Assembly (NCBI GenBank): GCA_031553755.1
Contig: JAVBKZ010000096.1
Coordinates: 1-37,004, forward strand
Direction: 5' to 3'
Source: JAIRVZ01 sp031553755
GTDB taxonomy: Bacteria; Bacteroidota; Bacteroidia; Bacteroidales; Azobacteroidaceae
DNA: 37,004 nucleotides
Position 1 is the stretch's first letter. Each line of letters begins with the position of its first letter. A program made the translations under genes and the position numbers. Shown here one piece after another: positions 1 to 7,175 of the stretch. The notes beneath the pieces are model-generated. The model ran no database searches. It saw only the letters and a list, made by a program, of their open reading frames with translations, and was not told the origin of the DNA.

Positions 1-286
1 AAGACAAATTAAAATAAAGAAACATGGACGAAGAGAAAAATCTCTATTCAAATATGGGTTGGGGGTTATTGCTAATATGTTGCTAAATCCTCTAAACAAA
101 AGAAAGATAGACGTTTTTAAATTTTTGTCATGTACTTAGATATGTTATACAAAATATTCTGTTTTTAATCCCTTGCATAGCCATTTGGCTTTAACAAAGG
201 GGTCGAATATTCCTTAATTGTTACATTTATTCTATAAACATGTGAATCCAAAGGATTCTTTTTGCAAAATAACATTGTAAACAAAT

Positions 287-319
287 CAAATATCTTTCTT
301 TTTTATAAAGAAATATTTG
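287..319. repeat. AT-rich inverted repeat, terminator-like
   Basis: The arms CAAATAT..TTCTT and AAGAAATATTTG pair around a short T-rich loop (12 paired bases with a 2-base bulge). It may be a back-up terminator for the minus-strand efflux operon or for an unseen gene to the left. It is AT-only, so it would be a weak stem. Confidence 0.4.
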
Positions 320-337
320 TTGTTTTAGATTCCCTTA

Positions 338-403
338 TTAACCACATAGTCACATAGAAATCATAGAAAAAACTATGTGAGTCTATTGTGCCTATGTGGT
401 TAA
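338..403 (-). terminator. Inverted repeat, probable terminator of the efflux operon
   Basis: The outer arms TTAACCACATAG (338-349) and CTATGTGGTTAA (392-403) are perfect complements of 12 bases. An inner pair CACATAG/CTATGTG (351-357, 373-379) nests inside. It begins 5 bases beyond the pump stop codon (408) on the minus strand, the position expected of a terminator. It also resembles the other ACACAG-type intergenic palindromes in this window, so it may be one of a dispersed repeat family. Confidence 0.5.
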
Positions 404-407
404 TTAA

Positions 408-3400
408 TTACGATTTCCTTCTTTCCAATAAATAATAAAATGTCGGCAATACATACAGGGTAATAATAGTTCCGCACAGCAAACCGTAAACAATTACCGT
501 AGCCAAAGGACGCTGCACATCAGAACCGATACCGGTAGATATGGAAGCTGGTAGAAGTCCCAGAATAGCCACCGTAGCAGTCATCAGTACCGGACGCAAG
601 CGGTGCGACGCCCCGGAAATTACGGCATCCTTCAATTCCATTCCTCTCTTCCGAAGTACATTGATATGCGAAATCATGATAACGCCATTTTGTATGGAAA
701 CACCGAAAAGCGCGATAAATCCTACTGCCGACGAAACGTTAAACGTCATTCCGCGTAATACTAAGGCCAGCATTCCTCCGAAAACAACCAACGGTAATAT
801 TCCGATAAGCAAGCCTGCTTGGCGGAATTTCCCGAAAGTAAAGAACAACAGCAGAAACATTACCGCCAGTGTGATAGGCATAATGACGGCAAGGTTTCCG
901 AAGGCTCGCCGCTGGTTTTCCAACTGTCCGTCCCAATGGAACCGGAATTTAGTATGGTCGTATTGCACTTGTTCCTCAATTTTCGATTGCGCTTCCTTAA
1001 AAAAAGAGGTCAGGTCGCGCCCGCGGATATTCAGGCTCACGGTAGTAAAACGCTGATTCTTTTCGCGGGAAATCATACTGGCTCCTGTGGTAGTCTTAAT
1101 TTGCGCCACTGCCGAAAGAGGTATCATGGTTCCCGAAGCCGAAGTGAGCATCAACGCTCCGATTTTTTCGGGCGTATTGCGCGATGCTTCGTTGTAGCGG
1201 CAAATCACATCATACACTCGGCTGTCGATAAATACCTGCGAAACGGCTTTTCCTCCGATGGCCACTTCTATCAATTCGGCCACATCGGCCACATTCAACC
1301 CATGTTGGGCAATTTTGTCGCGGTCGGCCACAATCTGCAATTGCGGCAGGAAAGGTTCTTCCGCAATGCCCACATCGGCGGCACCCGGTACACTTTCCAG
1401 TATCTTTTTCACGTGCTCGGCAATGCGGCGGCCTTCGGTCATATCGTCACCGTAAACTTTTATGGCCATATCGTTGTGAGCTCCCGCCACCTGGTCCATT
1501 ACCATGTCGATAATAGGCTGCGTAAAGCCGATGCCGTAACCGGGCATGGTATCGGTCATGGCGGCCATGTCGGCAATAAGGTCCGATTTTCTGCGTCCGT
1601 CTTTCCAAGTATCGTAAGGCTTGAGTCCTATCATTACTTCAATATGTGAAAACGAGAACGGACAAACGCCTTCGTCGTCGCGTCCGGTTTGGGTCATGAC
1701 ATAAGTTACTTCGTCAAATTTTTTGAGTTTGTCCCTGAGTACCGTGGCCATTTCGGAAGATTTTTCGAGCGACATGCCCGGAGGAAGTTGTACTTGCAAC
1801 CAAATACTTCCTTCGTCAAGGTAAGGTAAAAAATCCTTCCCTACGTACATCGACAAGGCAACCACCGCGATCAACAAAGCGGCAATGGGAGCAATCAGTT
1901 TCTTCGGGGCGGCGATAATTTTTGTAGTCTGACGTTTGTACACCGCTATCAGGCGTTCGAGCCAACGGTTACGATAGACTTTTTGCGGTTTTTTATATAC
2001 TGTAAATGCTAATCCGGGAATTAAAATCAACGCCGAAGCCAAGGCCCCCAACAGTGCAAAGCCCAAGGTAAATGCCATGGGAGTAAAGAGTTTTTTCTCC
2101 ACGCGGTCGAAGGCAAACAGCGGCATGTAGGCGACAATGATAATGAGCGTTGCAAAGAAAATGGGTTTAGCCACTTCGCTCACCCGCTTGGCAATGCTCG
2201 CTTGTTCCAACGGCTCATTAGGTTCATCTTCCCGTTTTTTGAGAATGGTCTCCATCATTACAATGGTACCATCCACAATAATACCGAAATCGAGCGCTCC
2301 CAACGAAAGCAGGTTGGCAGGAATATCGGTCAACCACATCAGGATAAAAGCTATCAGCAGCGAAACGGGAATAGTAATGGTAGCCAACAGTGCTCCTTTC
2401 GGACTTCCGAGGAATATAATCAATACGCCAATAACCAACAAAATACCGAATAAAAGCGTATGCGAAATCGTGTGCAGCGTAGCATCCACCAAATCCGTCC
2501 GGTCGTAAAAAGTTTGAATCTGTACTCCTTCAGGCAAGCCGTTTTTATTCAGTTCTTCAATAGTTTTGTTTATTTCTTTGAGTACTTTCGACGGATTTTC
2601 GTAACGCAACAATTGCACCATGCCCTGAACGCCGTCTTCATAGTTTATCTTGTCGTCCAGATAACCCATAATTCCTTTACGTTCGAGGTTTCCGTATTTT
2701 AATTCTCCCAAATCTTTAATATAAACAGGTACGCCACCCACCGTTTTTACGACCACATTTCCTAAGTCCTGCAAATCGCGAACAAGCCCTACGCCGCGTA
2801 CTACGTAACTCAAATCTCCACGAATCAGCGTGCTACCTCCGGCATTCGAATTGTTACGCTCAATGGATTCGGTGATTTCGCCGAGCGAAAGATGGTATTC
2901 GGTCAACTTATTGGGGTCAATTTCTATCTGGAACTGCGTAGTGATACCGCCAAAGTTACTTACATCGGCAATGCCGTGAATTTGCCGCAGGCGGGGAATG
3001 ATGAGCCAATGGTTCAGTTCGGTAAGTTCCCGGAGGCTTTTGTTTCCCGTAATTACGTAACGGTATATTTCGCCGGTAGGCGAAGTGAGCGGGTCGAGTC
3101 CGGGTTGGGCATCGAAAGGCAAATCCACTTCGTTGATGCGTTCCAGCACCCGTTGGCGCGCCCAGTATTCATCTATTCCATCTTCGAAAACAAGGGTGAT
3201 TTTGGAGATTCCGAAAAAATTCTTGCTTCGCATGATTTTCAAACCCGGAATACCATTGAGTTCCCGTTCAAGGGGAATGGTTATTTGTTGTTCTATTTCG
3301 GCCACCGCAAGTCCCGGCACTTGTGTGGCAACGCCCACGGATACGTCGGCAATATCGGGATACGCGTCAATGGCCAGTTGACTCCATGCATAAATGCCGA

Positions 3401-3473
3401 TGGCCGATATAATGGTGAACACTGCGGCCACCAGCCAGCGGCGTTCAATGAGGGTACTAATAATTTTTTTCAT
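408..3473 (-). CDS. czcA: Heavy-metal efflux RND pump, CzcA/CusA family
   Basis: Inner-membrane proton-driven pump that exports metal cations through a tripartite complex. The 1021-residue length fits the HME-RND family (about 1020-1050). Visible: an N-terminal membrane helix (about residues 12-32), a large periplasmic loop, a central helix block with the HME-type sequence DFGIIVDGTIVMMET (about 391-405) carrying the acidic proton-relay residues, a second periplasmic domain, and a C-terminal helix block ending LPTFYYLLERRKS. The ATG at 3473 is followed at once by a basic N-terminus and a membrane helix, as usual. The adaptor gene lies 72 bp upstream in the same direction. The sequence does not tell which metal is exported (Zn/Co/Ni/Cd or Cu/Ag). 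The gene is visibly richer in G+C than most of the window. Confidence 0.95.
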   Translation of the reverse strand: MKKIISTLIERRWLVAAVFTIISAIGIYAWSQLAIDAYPDIADVSVGVATQVPGLAVAEIEQQITIPLERELNGIPGLKIMRSKNFFGISKITLVFEDGIDEYWARQRVLERINEVDLPFDAQPGLDPLTSPTGEIYRYVITGNKSLRELTELNHWLIIPRLRQIHGIADVSNFGGITTQFQIEIDPNKLTEYHLSLGEITESIERNNSNAGGSTLIRGDLSYVVRGVGLVRDLQDLGNVVVKTVGGVPVYIKDLGELKYGNLERKGIMGYLDDKINYEDGVQGMVQLLRYENPSKVLKEINKTIEELNKNGLPEGVQIQTFYDRTDLVDATLHTISHTLLFGILLVIGVLIIFLGSPKGALLATITIPVSLLIAFILMWLTDIPANLLSLGALDFGIIVDGTIVMMETILKKREDEPNEPLEQASIAKRVSEVAKPIFFATLIIIVAYMPLFAFDRVEKKLFTPMAFTLGFALLGALASALILIPGLAFTVYKKPQKVYRNRWLERLIAVYKRQTTKIIAAPKKLIAPIAALLIAVVALSMYVGKDFLPYLDEGSIWLQVQLPPGMSLEKSSEMATVLRDKLKKFDEVTYVMTQTGRDDEGVCPFSFSHIEVMIGLKPYDTWKDGRRKSDLIADMAAMTDTMPGYGIGFTQPIIDMVMDQVAGAHNDMAIKVYGDDMTEGRRIAEHVKKILESVPGAADVGIAEEPFLPQLQIVADRDKIAQHGLNVADVAELIEVAIGGKAVSQVFIDSRVYDVICRYNEASRNTPEKIGALMLTSASGTMIPLSAVAQIKTTTGASMISREKNQRFTTVSLNIRGRDLTSFFKEAQSKIEEQVQYDHTKFRFHWDGQLENQRRAFGNLAVIMPITLAVMFLLLFFTFGKFRQAGLLIGILPLVVFGGMLALVLRGMTFNVSSAVGFIALFGVSIQNGVIMISHINVLRKRGMELKDAVISGASHRLRPVLMTATVAILGLLPASISTGIGSDVQRPLATVIVYGLLCGTIITLYVLPTFYYLLERRKS

Positions 3474-3501
3474 AATTGAAAATTGAAAATTGAAAGTTGA
3501 G

Positions 3502-3558
3502 AATGGAGAATTGAGAATGATTTAGATTATTTTCATTCTCAATTCTCAATTCTCCATT
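3502..3558. repeat. Heptamer-type inverted repeat between czcB and czcA
   Basis: Left arm AATGGAGAATTGAGAATGA (3502-3520) has its complement at 3533-3558, where one extra GAATTGA-type heptamer is present. It starts among short runs of AATTGAAA repeats just after the czcA start codon. On the transcribed minus strand the hairpin sits between adaptor and pump and could attenuate pump expression. The right arm supplies the last codons and TGA stop of the adaptor gene. Confidence 0.7.
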
Positions 3559-4652
3559 AAGTAAATGGCTCCTTCGGACACAATCCTATCGCCGGTTTTC
3601 AATCCTTTGGTAATTAATGATTGCTGCGGATTGGCTGTTGTGGTGGTTACTTTCTGCTTCCGGTATTTTCCTTTTTCTTCCTGCACATATACATACGCGT
3701 CATCTTCTTCTTGCAGTAATGCGGTGGACGGAACAAGAATGGAAGGTTGAGGCCGGTTGATAAAATGGACATTGGTAAACATGCCGGGTTTAAGCCTGCG
3801 GTCGTTGTTATCGCAAGTGATGAACACCTGCACCGAACGGGTTTCTTCGTCCAACAATTCGCTGATGTGCGAAACACGGCCAGCAATCGTATGTTCGGGG
3901 TCGGAATCGGTACGCACGTCTACCCGATCATCCGGATGAATAAAGCCTATGTATTTCTCTTTTACCTGCGCCATCACCCACACTTTGCCGAGGTCGGCCA
4001 CAATCACCAAAGGCGCGGCGTCGTTTTTTACATATTGTCCGATAACGACATTGGCCTGCACCACTTCTCCGGCGATGGGCGAAATGACTTTCAGAGCTTG
4101 CCCCATCGAAATAGTACCGGGATTGATATTGAACATTTTCAACGTGGCTTCAGCGTTTTCGTAATCTTTCGAAGCTACCTCGTAATCGGTTTCCGCTTCT
4201 TCCAATTCTTTGGCCACGCCTACGCCGTTTTTGACCAAATCGCGTTGGCGTTGCAGGTTCGATTCTTTCATTTTCTTGGTTTGAAGCGTTTGGAAATAAC
4301 TCTTTGTGGCTTCGAAGAAATCAGCGGAATGAAGTTCGAAAACCGGCGTTCCGGCATTTATTTTTTGTCCGAGTTGAACAAACGATTTGCTGACTCGTCC
4401 GTCGAACGGCGGCGCGATTTCCGCCAATTGTCCGGCAATGGCTTTTACCGTGCCGGTTGTATTGAATTCGGCACTGTAGTCTTGTTCGGTTACCGTATAT
4501 AGTTTTATTTTGGAATTGACATTGGAATTTTCGGCCACATATATTGTGTCGCCTTGTGTTTGGATTCCTGCATTTTCTTCCGCAGGTTTGTTTTGTTTGC
4601 ATGCGCTGAGGAATAATACACACAGGCTTGCCAAAAGGTATAACTTGTTCAT
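3546..4652 (-). CDS. czcB: RND efflux periplasmic adaptor lipoprotein, CzcB family
   Basis: Membrane-fusion subunit that links the RND pump to an outer-membrane channel. The N-terminus has a lipobox, LSAC with Cys18, so it is a lipoprotein. Then come a biotinyl/lipoyl-like half (about 65-110), an alpha-helical hairpin of charged heptads (about 110-170), the second lipoyl half with SPIAGEVVQANVVIGQYV, and a beta-barrel domain with VKEKYIGFIHPDDRVDVRTD and LKPGMFTNVHF. This is the normal MFP order, and 368 residues is a normal length. The last three codons (MEN) and stop fall in the right arm of the 3502-3558 repeat, so the C-terminus seems to have been set by that repeat. It is probably co-transcribed with the pump. 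Confidence 0.92.
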   Translation of the reverse strand: MNKLYLLASLCVLFLSACKQNKPAEENAGIQTQGDTIYVAENSNVNSKIKLYTVTEQDYSAEFNTTGTVKAIAGQLAEIAPPFDGRVSKSFVQLGQKINAGTPVFELHSADFFEATKSYFQTLQTKKMKESNLQRQRDLVKNGVGVAKELEEAETDYEVASKDYENAEATLKMFNINPGTISMGQALKVISPIAGEVVQANVVIGQYVKNDAAPLVIVADLGKVWVMAQVKEKYIGFIHPDDRVDVRTDSDPEHTIAGRVSHISELLDEETRSVQVFITCDNNDRRLKPGMFTNVHFINRPQPSILVPSTALLQEEDDAYVYVQEEKGKYRKQKVTTTTANPQQSLITKGLKTGDRIVSEGAIYLMEN

Positions 4653-4701
4653 TGAAGCTATGATTTAAAATAAATGAAATAGTTGATGTTAGGAACGTAT
4701 C

Positions 4702-4714
4702 ATCCCATTGGGAT
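4702..4714. promoter_or_regulatory. 13-bp perfect palindrome upstream of czcB
   Basis: ATCCCATTGGGAT is a perfect palindrome around a central T, 50 bp upstream of the adaptor start codon. The position suits a repressor operator for the efflux pair, but no regulator gene is adjacent and I see no clear -7 box beside it. It could equally be part of a dispersed palindromic repeat. Confidence 0.25.
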
Positions 4715-4760
4715 TAAAAGTCACACAATAGCAAATGGAATACACCGATTATACCGAATA

Positions 4761-4836
4761 ACACAGATTTTTTATTTTCGGGAAAATCAACATATTATAG
4801 ATATAATATTATTGTGATTTTCCGTCTATTCTGTGT
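4761..4836. repeat. Nested inverted repeat, probable terminator of the His-rich gene
   Basis: The outer arms ACACAGA (4761-4767) and TCTGTGT (4830-4836) enclose a perfect 9-base stem GGAAAATCA (4781-4789)/TGATTTTCC (4815-4823), with an AT palindrome in the loop. It lies about 55 bases downstream of the minus-strand His-rich gene and upstream of czcB. It may therefore end the first transcript and make czcBA a separate unit. Confidence 0.45.
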
Positions 4837-4892
4837 ATTTCGTGTGCTAATCAAGTCTTTTATCTCCTTAGAATGATAAATTTATGATAGCT

Positions 4893-5240
4893 TTAGAATG
4901 AATAAGGCGGAGCCCGTAAAGGATGGTTGACAATAGCTGTCGAAATAATTTTCTTTTCAGAGATAATTCGTATGGCCGCTACTATAAAAAAGAAAACGCT
5001 CAAACCGGCAAAGAATAAAGCTGCTTGAGTCGATTGGAATGTGGACAGTGCCGAAATTAATGTCAATTCACTTGCCGTATGCGTTCCTGTTTGCGCGTGC
5101 GCTTTGTTGTGAATGTGCGAGTGAACGATGGTAACGCCATTGATAGTATGACTATGCGTAAACAACGTGATATTCACATAATAAATTGCGAATATCAATA
5201 AAAGGACTTTCCCTATTATTTGTTTACTTTTTTGCGACAT
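4893..5240 (-). CDS. Small histidine-rich membrane protein linked to metal efflux
   Basis: A 115-residue protein with two hydrophobic segments (about 10-27 and 70-93). Between them lies a loop dense in histidine: THSHTINGVTIVHSHIH, then two further His. The loop would face the periplasm and could bind metal ions. The C-terminus LRAPPYSF is short and polar. I chose the ATG at 5240, not the open frame further up, because a TACCTTTG -7 box sits at 5263-5270 and the longer frame would start upstream of it. It is followed on the same strand by the RND adaptor and pump, which supports a role in metal sensing or buffering. The family name is not known to me; the function is inferred from histidine content and context. 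Confidence 0.75.
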   Translation of the reverse strand: MSQKSKQIIGKVLLLIFAIYYVNITLFTHSHTINGVTIVHSHIHNKAHAQTGTHTASELTLISALSTFQSTQAALFFAGLSVFFFIVAAIRIISEKKIISTAIVNHPLRAPPYSF

Positions 5241-5262
5241 TATATTGTCAAAATTGAGTTTG

Positions 5263-5270
5263 CAAAGGTA
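5263..5270 (-). promoter_or_regulatory. -7 box TACCTTTG for the His-rich gene
   Basis: Read on the minus strand this is TACCTTTG, matching the Bacteroidota TAnnTTTG consensus. The ATG lies 22 bases downstream. No good TTTG is found at the usual -33 spacing. It supports the internal start at 5240. Confidence 0.6.
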
Positions 5271-5455
5271 CATCTTTATTTTTAATTTATTGAAAATAAA
5301 AAGCAAACCATTAATATTAAAACTTTCACTCCTATTTTTCACAAATAAATATCACTTGTTTGATAATATTAAAACTAAATACCAATAAAATTGAATAAAA
5401 TCATTTAGCCATATATTAATATCAAAAAAATCAATTCCATGAACAATTATAACTA

Positions 5456-5463
5456 TATCTTTG
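5456..5463 (+). promoter_or_regulatory. -7 box TATCTTTG for rhaB
   Basis: TATCTTTG fits TAnnTTTG. The rhaB ATG is at 5503, giving a leader of about 30 nt. No TTTG is present at the -33 spacing, as is common for promoters that need an activator. That would suit a sugar-inducible operon, but this is inference. Confidence 0.6.
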
Positions 5464-5502
5464 TGCTTATCATTAAAAAACACAACTTCTTTTATTAAAT
5501 AT

Positions 5503-6981
5503 ATGGAAAAGAAATATTTTTTGGCATTCGATTTAGGTGCCACCAGTGGCCGTTCTATTTTGGCCTCCATTGAAAACGGGAAACTTGAAATGAAAGAACT
5601 TACCCGTTTCCCAAATCAAATCATCGAAGTTCAAGGAAAATTTTATTGGGATATTTATGCCCTTTTCGGCTGCATTGTAGATGGCTTACATGCCGCAGCT
5701 AAAGAAAAAGTTAATATTGAAGCCATCGGAATCGACACTTGGGGTGTAGATTTTGTTTATATCGGAGAAGACGGTTCTATTTTAGGATTACCAAGGGCAT
5801 ACCGCGACCCATATACCGACGGAGCCCCCGAAAAATTTTTCAAAATTGTTTCAAGAAAAGATGTATATGATTTGACCGGAATTCAAATTATGAATTTCAA
5901 TAGTCTTTATCAATTATTTTCAGCCAAACAAGAGAACAGTTCTGCTTTAAATGCTGCCAAAAGTATGTTATTCATGCCTGATGCGCTATCTTATTTACTA
6001 ACAGGCAAGCAAGTTTGCGAATACACCATTGCATCAACCTCTCAATTCCTGAATCCTAAAACAAAACAAATAGAGGCTTCTTTATTAAAAGCAGCCGGAA
6101 TTTCTCCTGACTTAGTACAACGTTTAGTTTATCCCGGCGAAAAAGTAGGAACATTAACATCTTCATTAGCTCAAGCTACCGGATTATCCGAAATTCCGGT
6201 AATTGCAGTAGCCGGACACGATACAGGCTCTGCTGTTGCGGCCGTTCCTGCTGAAAACGAACGTTTTGCTTACCTCAGTTCCGGAACTTGGTCTTTGATG
6301 GGTATCGAAACAAAAAATCCAATCATCACAGAAGAATCATTCCAAATGAACTTCACAAATGAAGGAGGAATTGACGGAACTACTCGTTTCTTGAAAAATA
6401 CTACAGGAATGTGGTTATTAGAACAATGCCGCAAAGAATGGGCAAGAGCAGGAAAAGAGTATAGCTATCCTGAAATCGTAAAAATGGCGGAATCAGCCCC
6501 GGCTCTTCAGTCTTTCGTTGACTCAGACCATCCTTCTTTCGCCAATCCGCAAAGTATGATTAATGCGATTTCAGACTACTGCAAACAAACAGGACAAAAA
6601 GTTCCATCAACCGACTCCGAAATTGTGCGTTGTATTTTTGAAAGTTTAGCTCTTAAATACAAATCGGTTCTAGACAAATTAATTCAGGTTGCGCCTTTCA
6701 ATATCGAAAAACTGCACGTAATTGGAGGGGGCGCTCAAAATAATTTACTCAACCAATGGACAGCCAACTCTATCGGTATTCCCGTAGCCGCCGGTCCTTC
6801 CGAAGCTACAGCAATCGGAAATATTATGGTACAAGCAAAAGCAGTTGGATTAGTCAACGATTTAGCTGGAATGAGACAAGTAATCAGAGACTCTGTTGTT
6901 CCTTTAACTTTCATTCCCGAAAACAAAGAAGCTTGGAACATTGCTTACCGAAAATTTACAGAAATTATTACCAAAATATAG
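5503..6981 (+). CDS. rhaB: Rhamnulokinase
   Basis: Cytoplasmic FGGY-family sugar kinase, which phosphorylates L-rhamnulose with ATP to L-rhamnulose 1-phosphate. The 492 residues match the family length. The N-terminal phosphate-1 loop DLGATSGRS is present, as are the substrate-contact region IGIDTWGVDFVYIG, the phosphate-2 region VAGHDTGSAVAAVP and the adenosine-site IGGGAQNNLLNQWTA. The start was set at the ATG at 5503 (MEKKYFLAFDLG): an upstream in-frame TTG at 5461 overlaps the -7 box, and the N-terminal strand of FGGY kinases begins a few residues before DLG. It is the first gene of the rhamnose cluster; isomerase, permease and aldolase follow on the same strand. Confidence 0.97.
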   Translation: MEKKYFLAFDLGATSGRSILASIENGKLEMKELTRFPNQIIEVQGKFYWDIYALFGCIVDGLHAAAKEKVNIEAIGIDTWGVDFVYIGEDGSILGLPRAYRDPYTDGAPEKFFKIVSRKDVYDLTGIQIMNFNSLYQLFSAKQENSSALNAAKSMLFMPDALSYLLTGKQVCEYTIASTSQFLNPKTKQIEASLLKAAGISPDLVQRLVYPGEKVGTLTSSLAQATGLSEIPVIAVAGHDTGSAVAAVPAENERFAYLSSGTWSLMGIETKNPIITEESFQMNFTNEGGIDGTTRFLKNTTGMWLLEQCRKEWARAGKEYSYPEIVKMAESAPALQSFVDSDHPSFANPQSMINAISDYCKQTGQKVPSTDSEIVRCIFESLALKYKSVLDKLIQVAPFNIEKLHVIGGGAQNNLLNQWTANSIGIPVAAGPSEATAIGNIMVQAKAVGLVNDLAGMRQVIRDSVVPLTFIPENKEAWNIAYRKFTEIITKI

Positions 6982-7011
6982 TTTTAACAACAAGCATTAA
7001 AAAAAGAATAT

Positions 7012-7157
7012 GAGTATCCGTTATTTTACCTAAATAAATTGAAACCCTAATTTGTCATTGCGGGCCTGACCCGCAATCTATTGATAATCAGCAATTATTG
7101 ATAAAAGATCCCGCATCAAGTGCGGGATGACAGAACGATTAGGCAGTATAACGGATA
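7012..7157. repeat. Palindromic mobile-looking element between rhaB and rhaA
   Basis: A symmetrical element of about 145 bp. Its outer arms are GTATCCGTTAT (7015-7025) and ATAACGGATA (7148-7157). Inner arms CCTAAT..TGTCAT (7046-7058) and ATGACA..ATTAGG (7128-7143) follow. Each half carries its own GC hairpin, GCGGG-cctga-CCCGC (7060-7074) and CCCGCA-tcaag-TGCGGG (7110-7126). CATTAAAAAAAGAATAT before it (6995-7011) and CATTAAAAAGAATAT after it (7160-7174) form a near-identical direct repeat, like a duplicated target. No open frame of useful length is inside. It resembles MITE/REP-type non-autonomous elements. The right direct repeat is also the translation-initiation region of rhaA. Confidence 0.7.
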
Positions 7158-7175
7158 ATCATTAAAAAGAATATC

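Larger units (their letters stand above)
1..407. other. Intergenic region downstream of the efflux operon
   Basis: I see no credible gene in this 407-base stretch. It is AT-rich with frequent stops in all frames. It contains two hairpin-forming sequences listed separately (287-319 and 338-403) and nothing else I can name. The nearest gene, the RND pump, ends at its right edge on the minus strand, so the right part is the 3' region of that transcript. Confidence 0.6.

Noticed and set aside
819..1649. A 276-codon open frame opposite the RND pump gene (also 541-1056 and 2892-3479)
   Set aside because: It lies fully antisense to a strongly conserved RND gene, its translation has no recognisable domain, and it has the composition expected of a complementary frame of a GC-richer gene.
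3747..4502. A 251-codon open frame opposite the adaptor gene
   Set aside because: Antisense to a complete membrane-fusion protein with lipobox and all domains; no promoter or start context of its own.
5241..5342. 34-residue N-terminal extension of the His-rich protein
   Set aside because: A TACCTTTG -7 box at 5263-5270 lies inside the extension, so transcripts would start downstream of it; the shorter protein begins with a normal basic N-terminus and membrane helix.
7053..7131. CRISPR array or tRNA suspected from the GC-rich hairpins between rhaB and rhaA
   Set aside because: There are only two hairpins, in inverted and not direct orientation, with no regular spacers and no tRNA-like arms.
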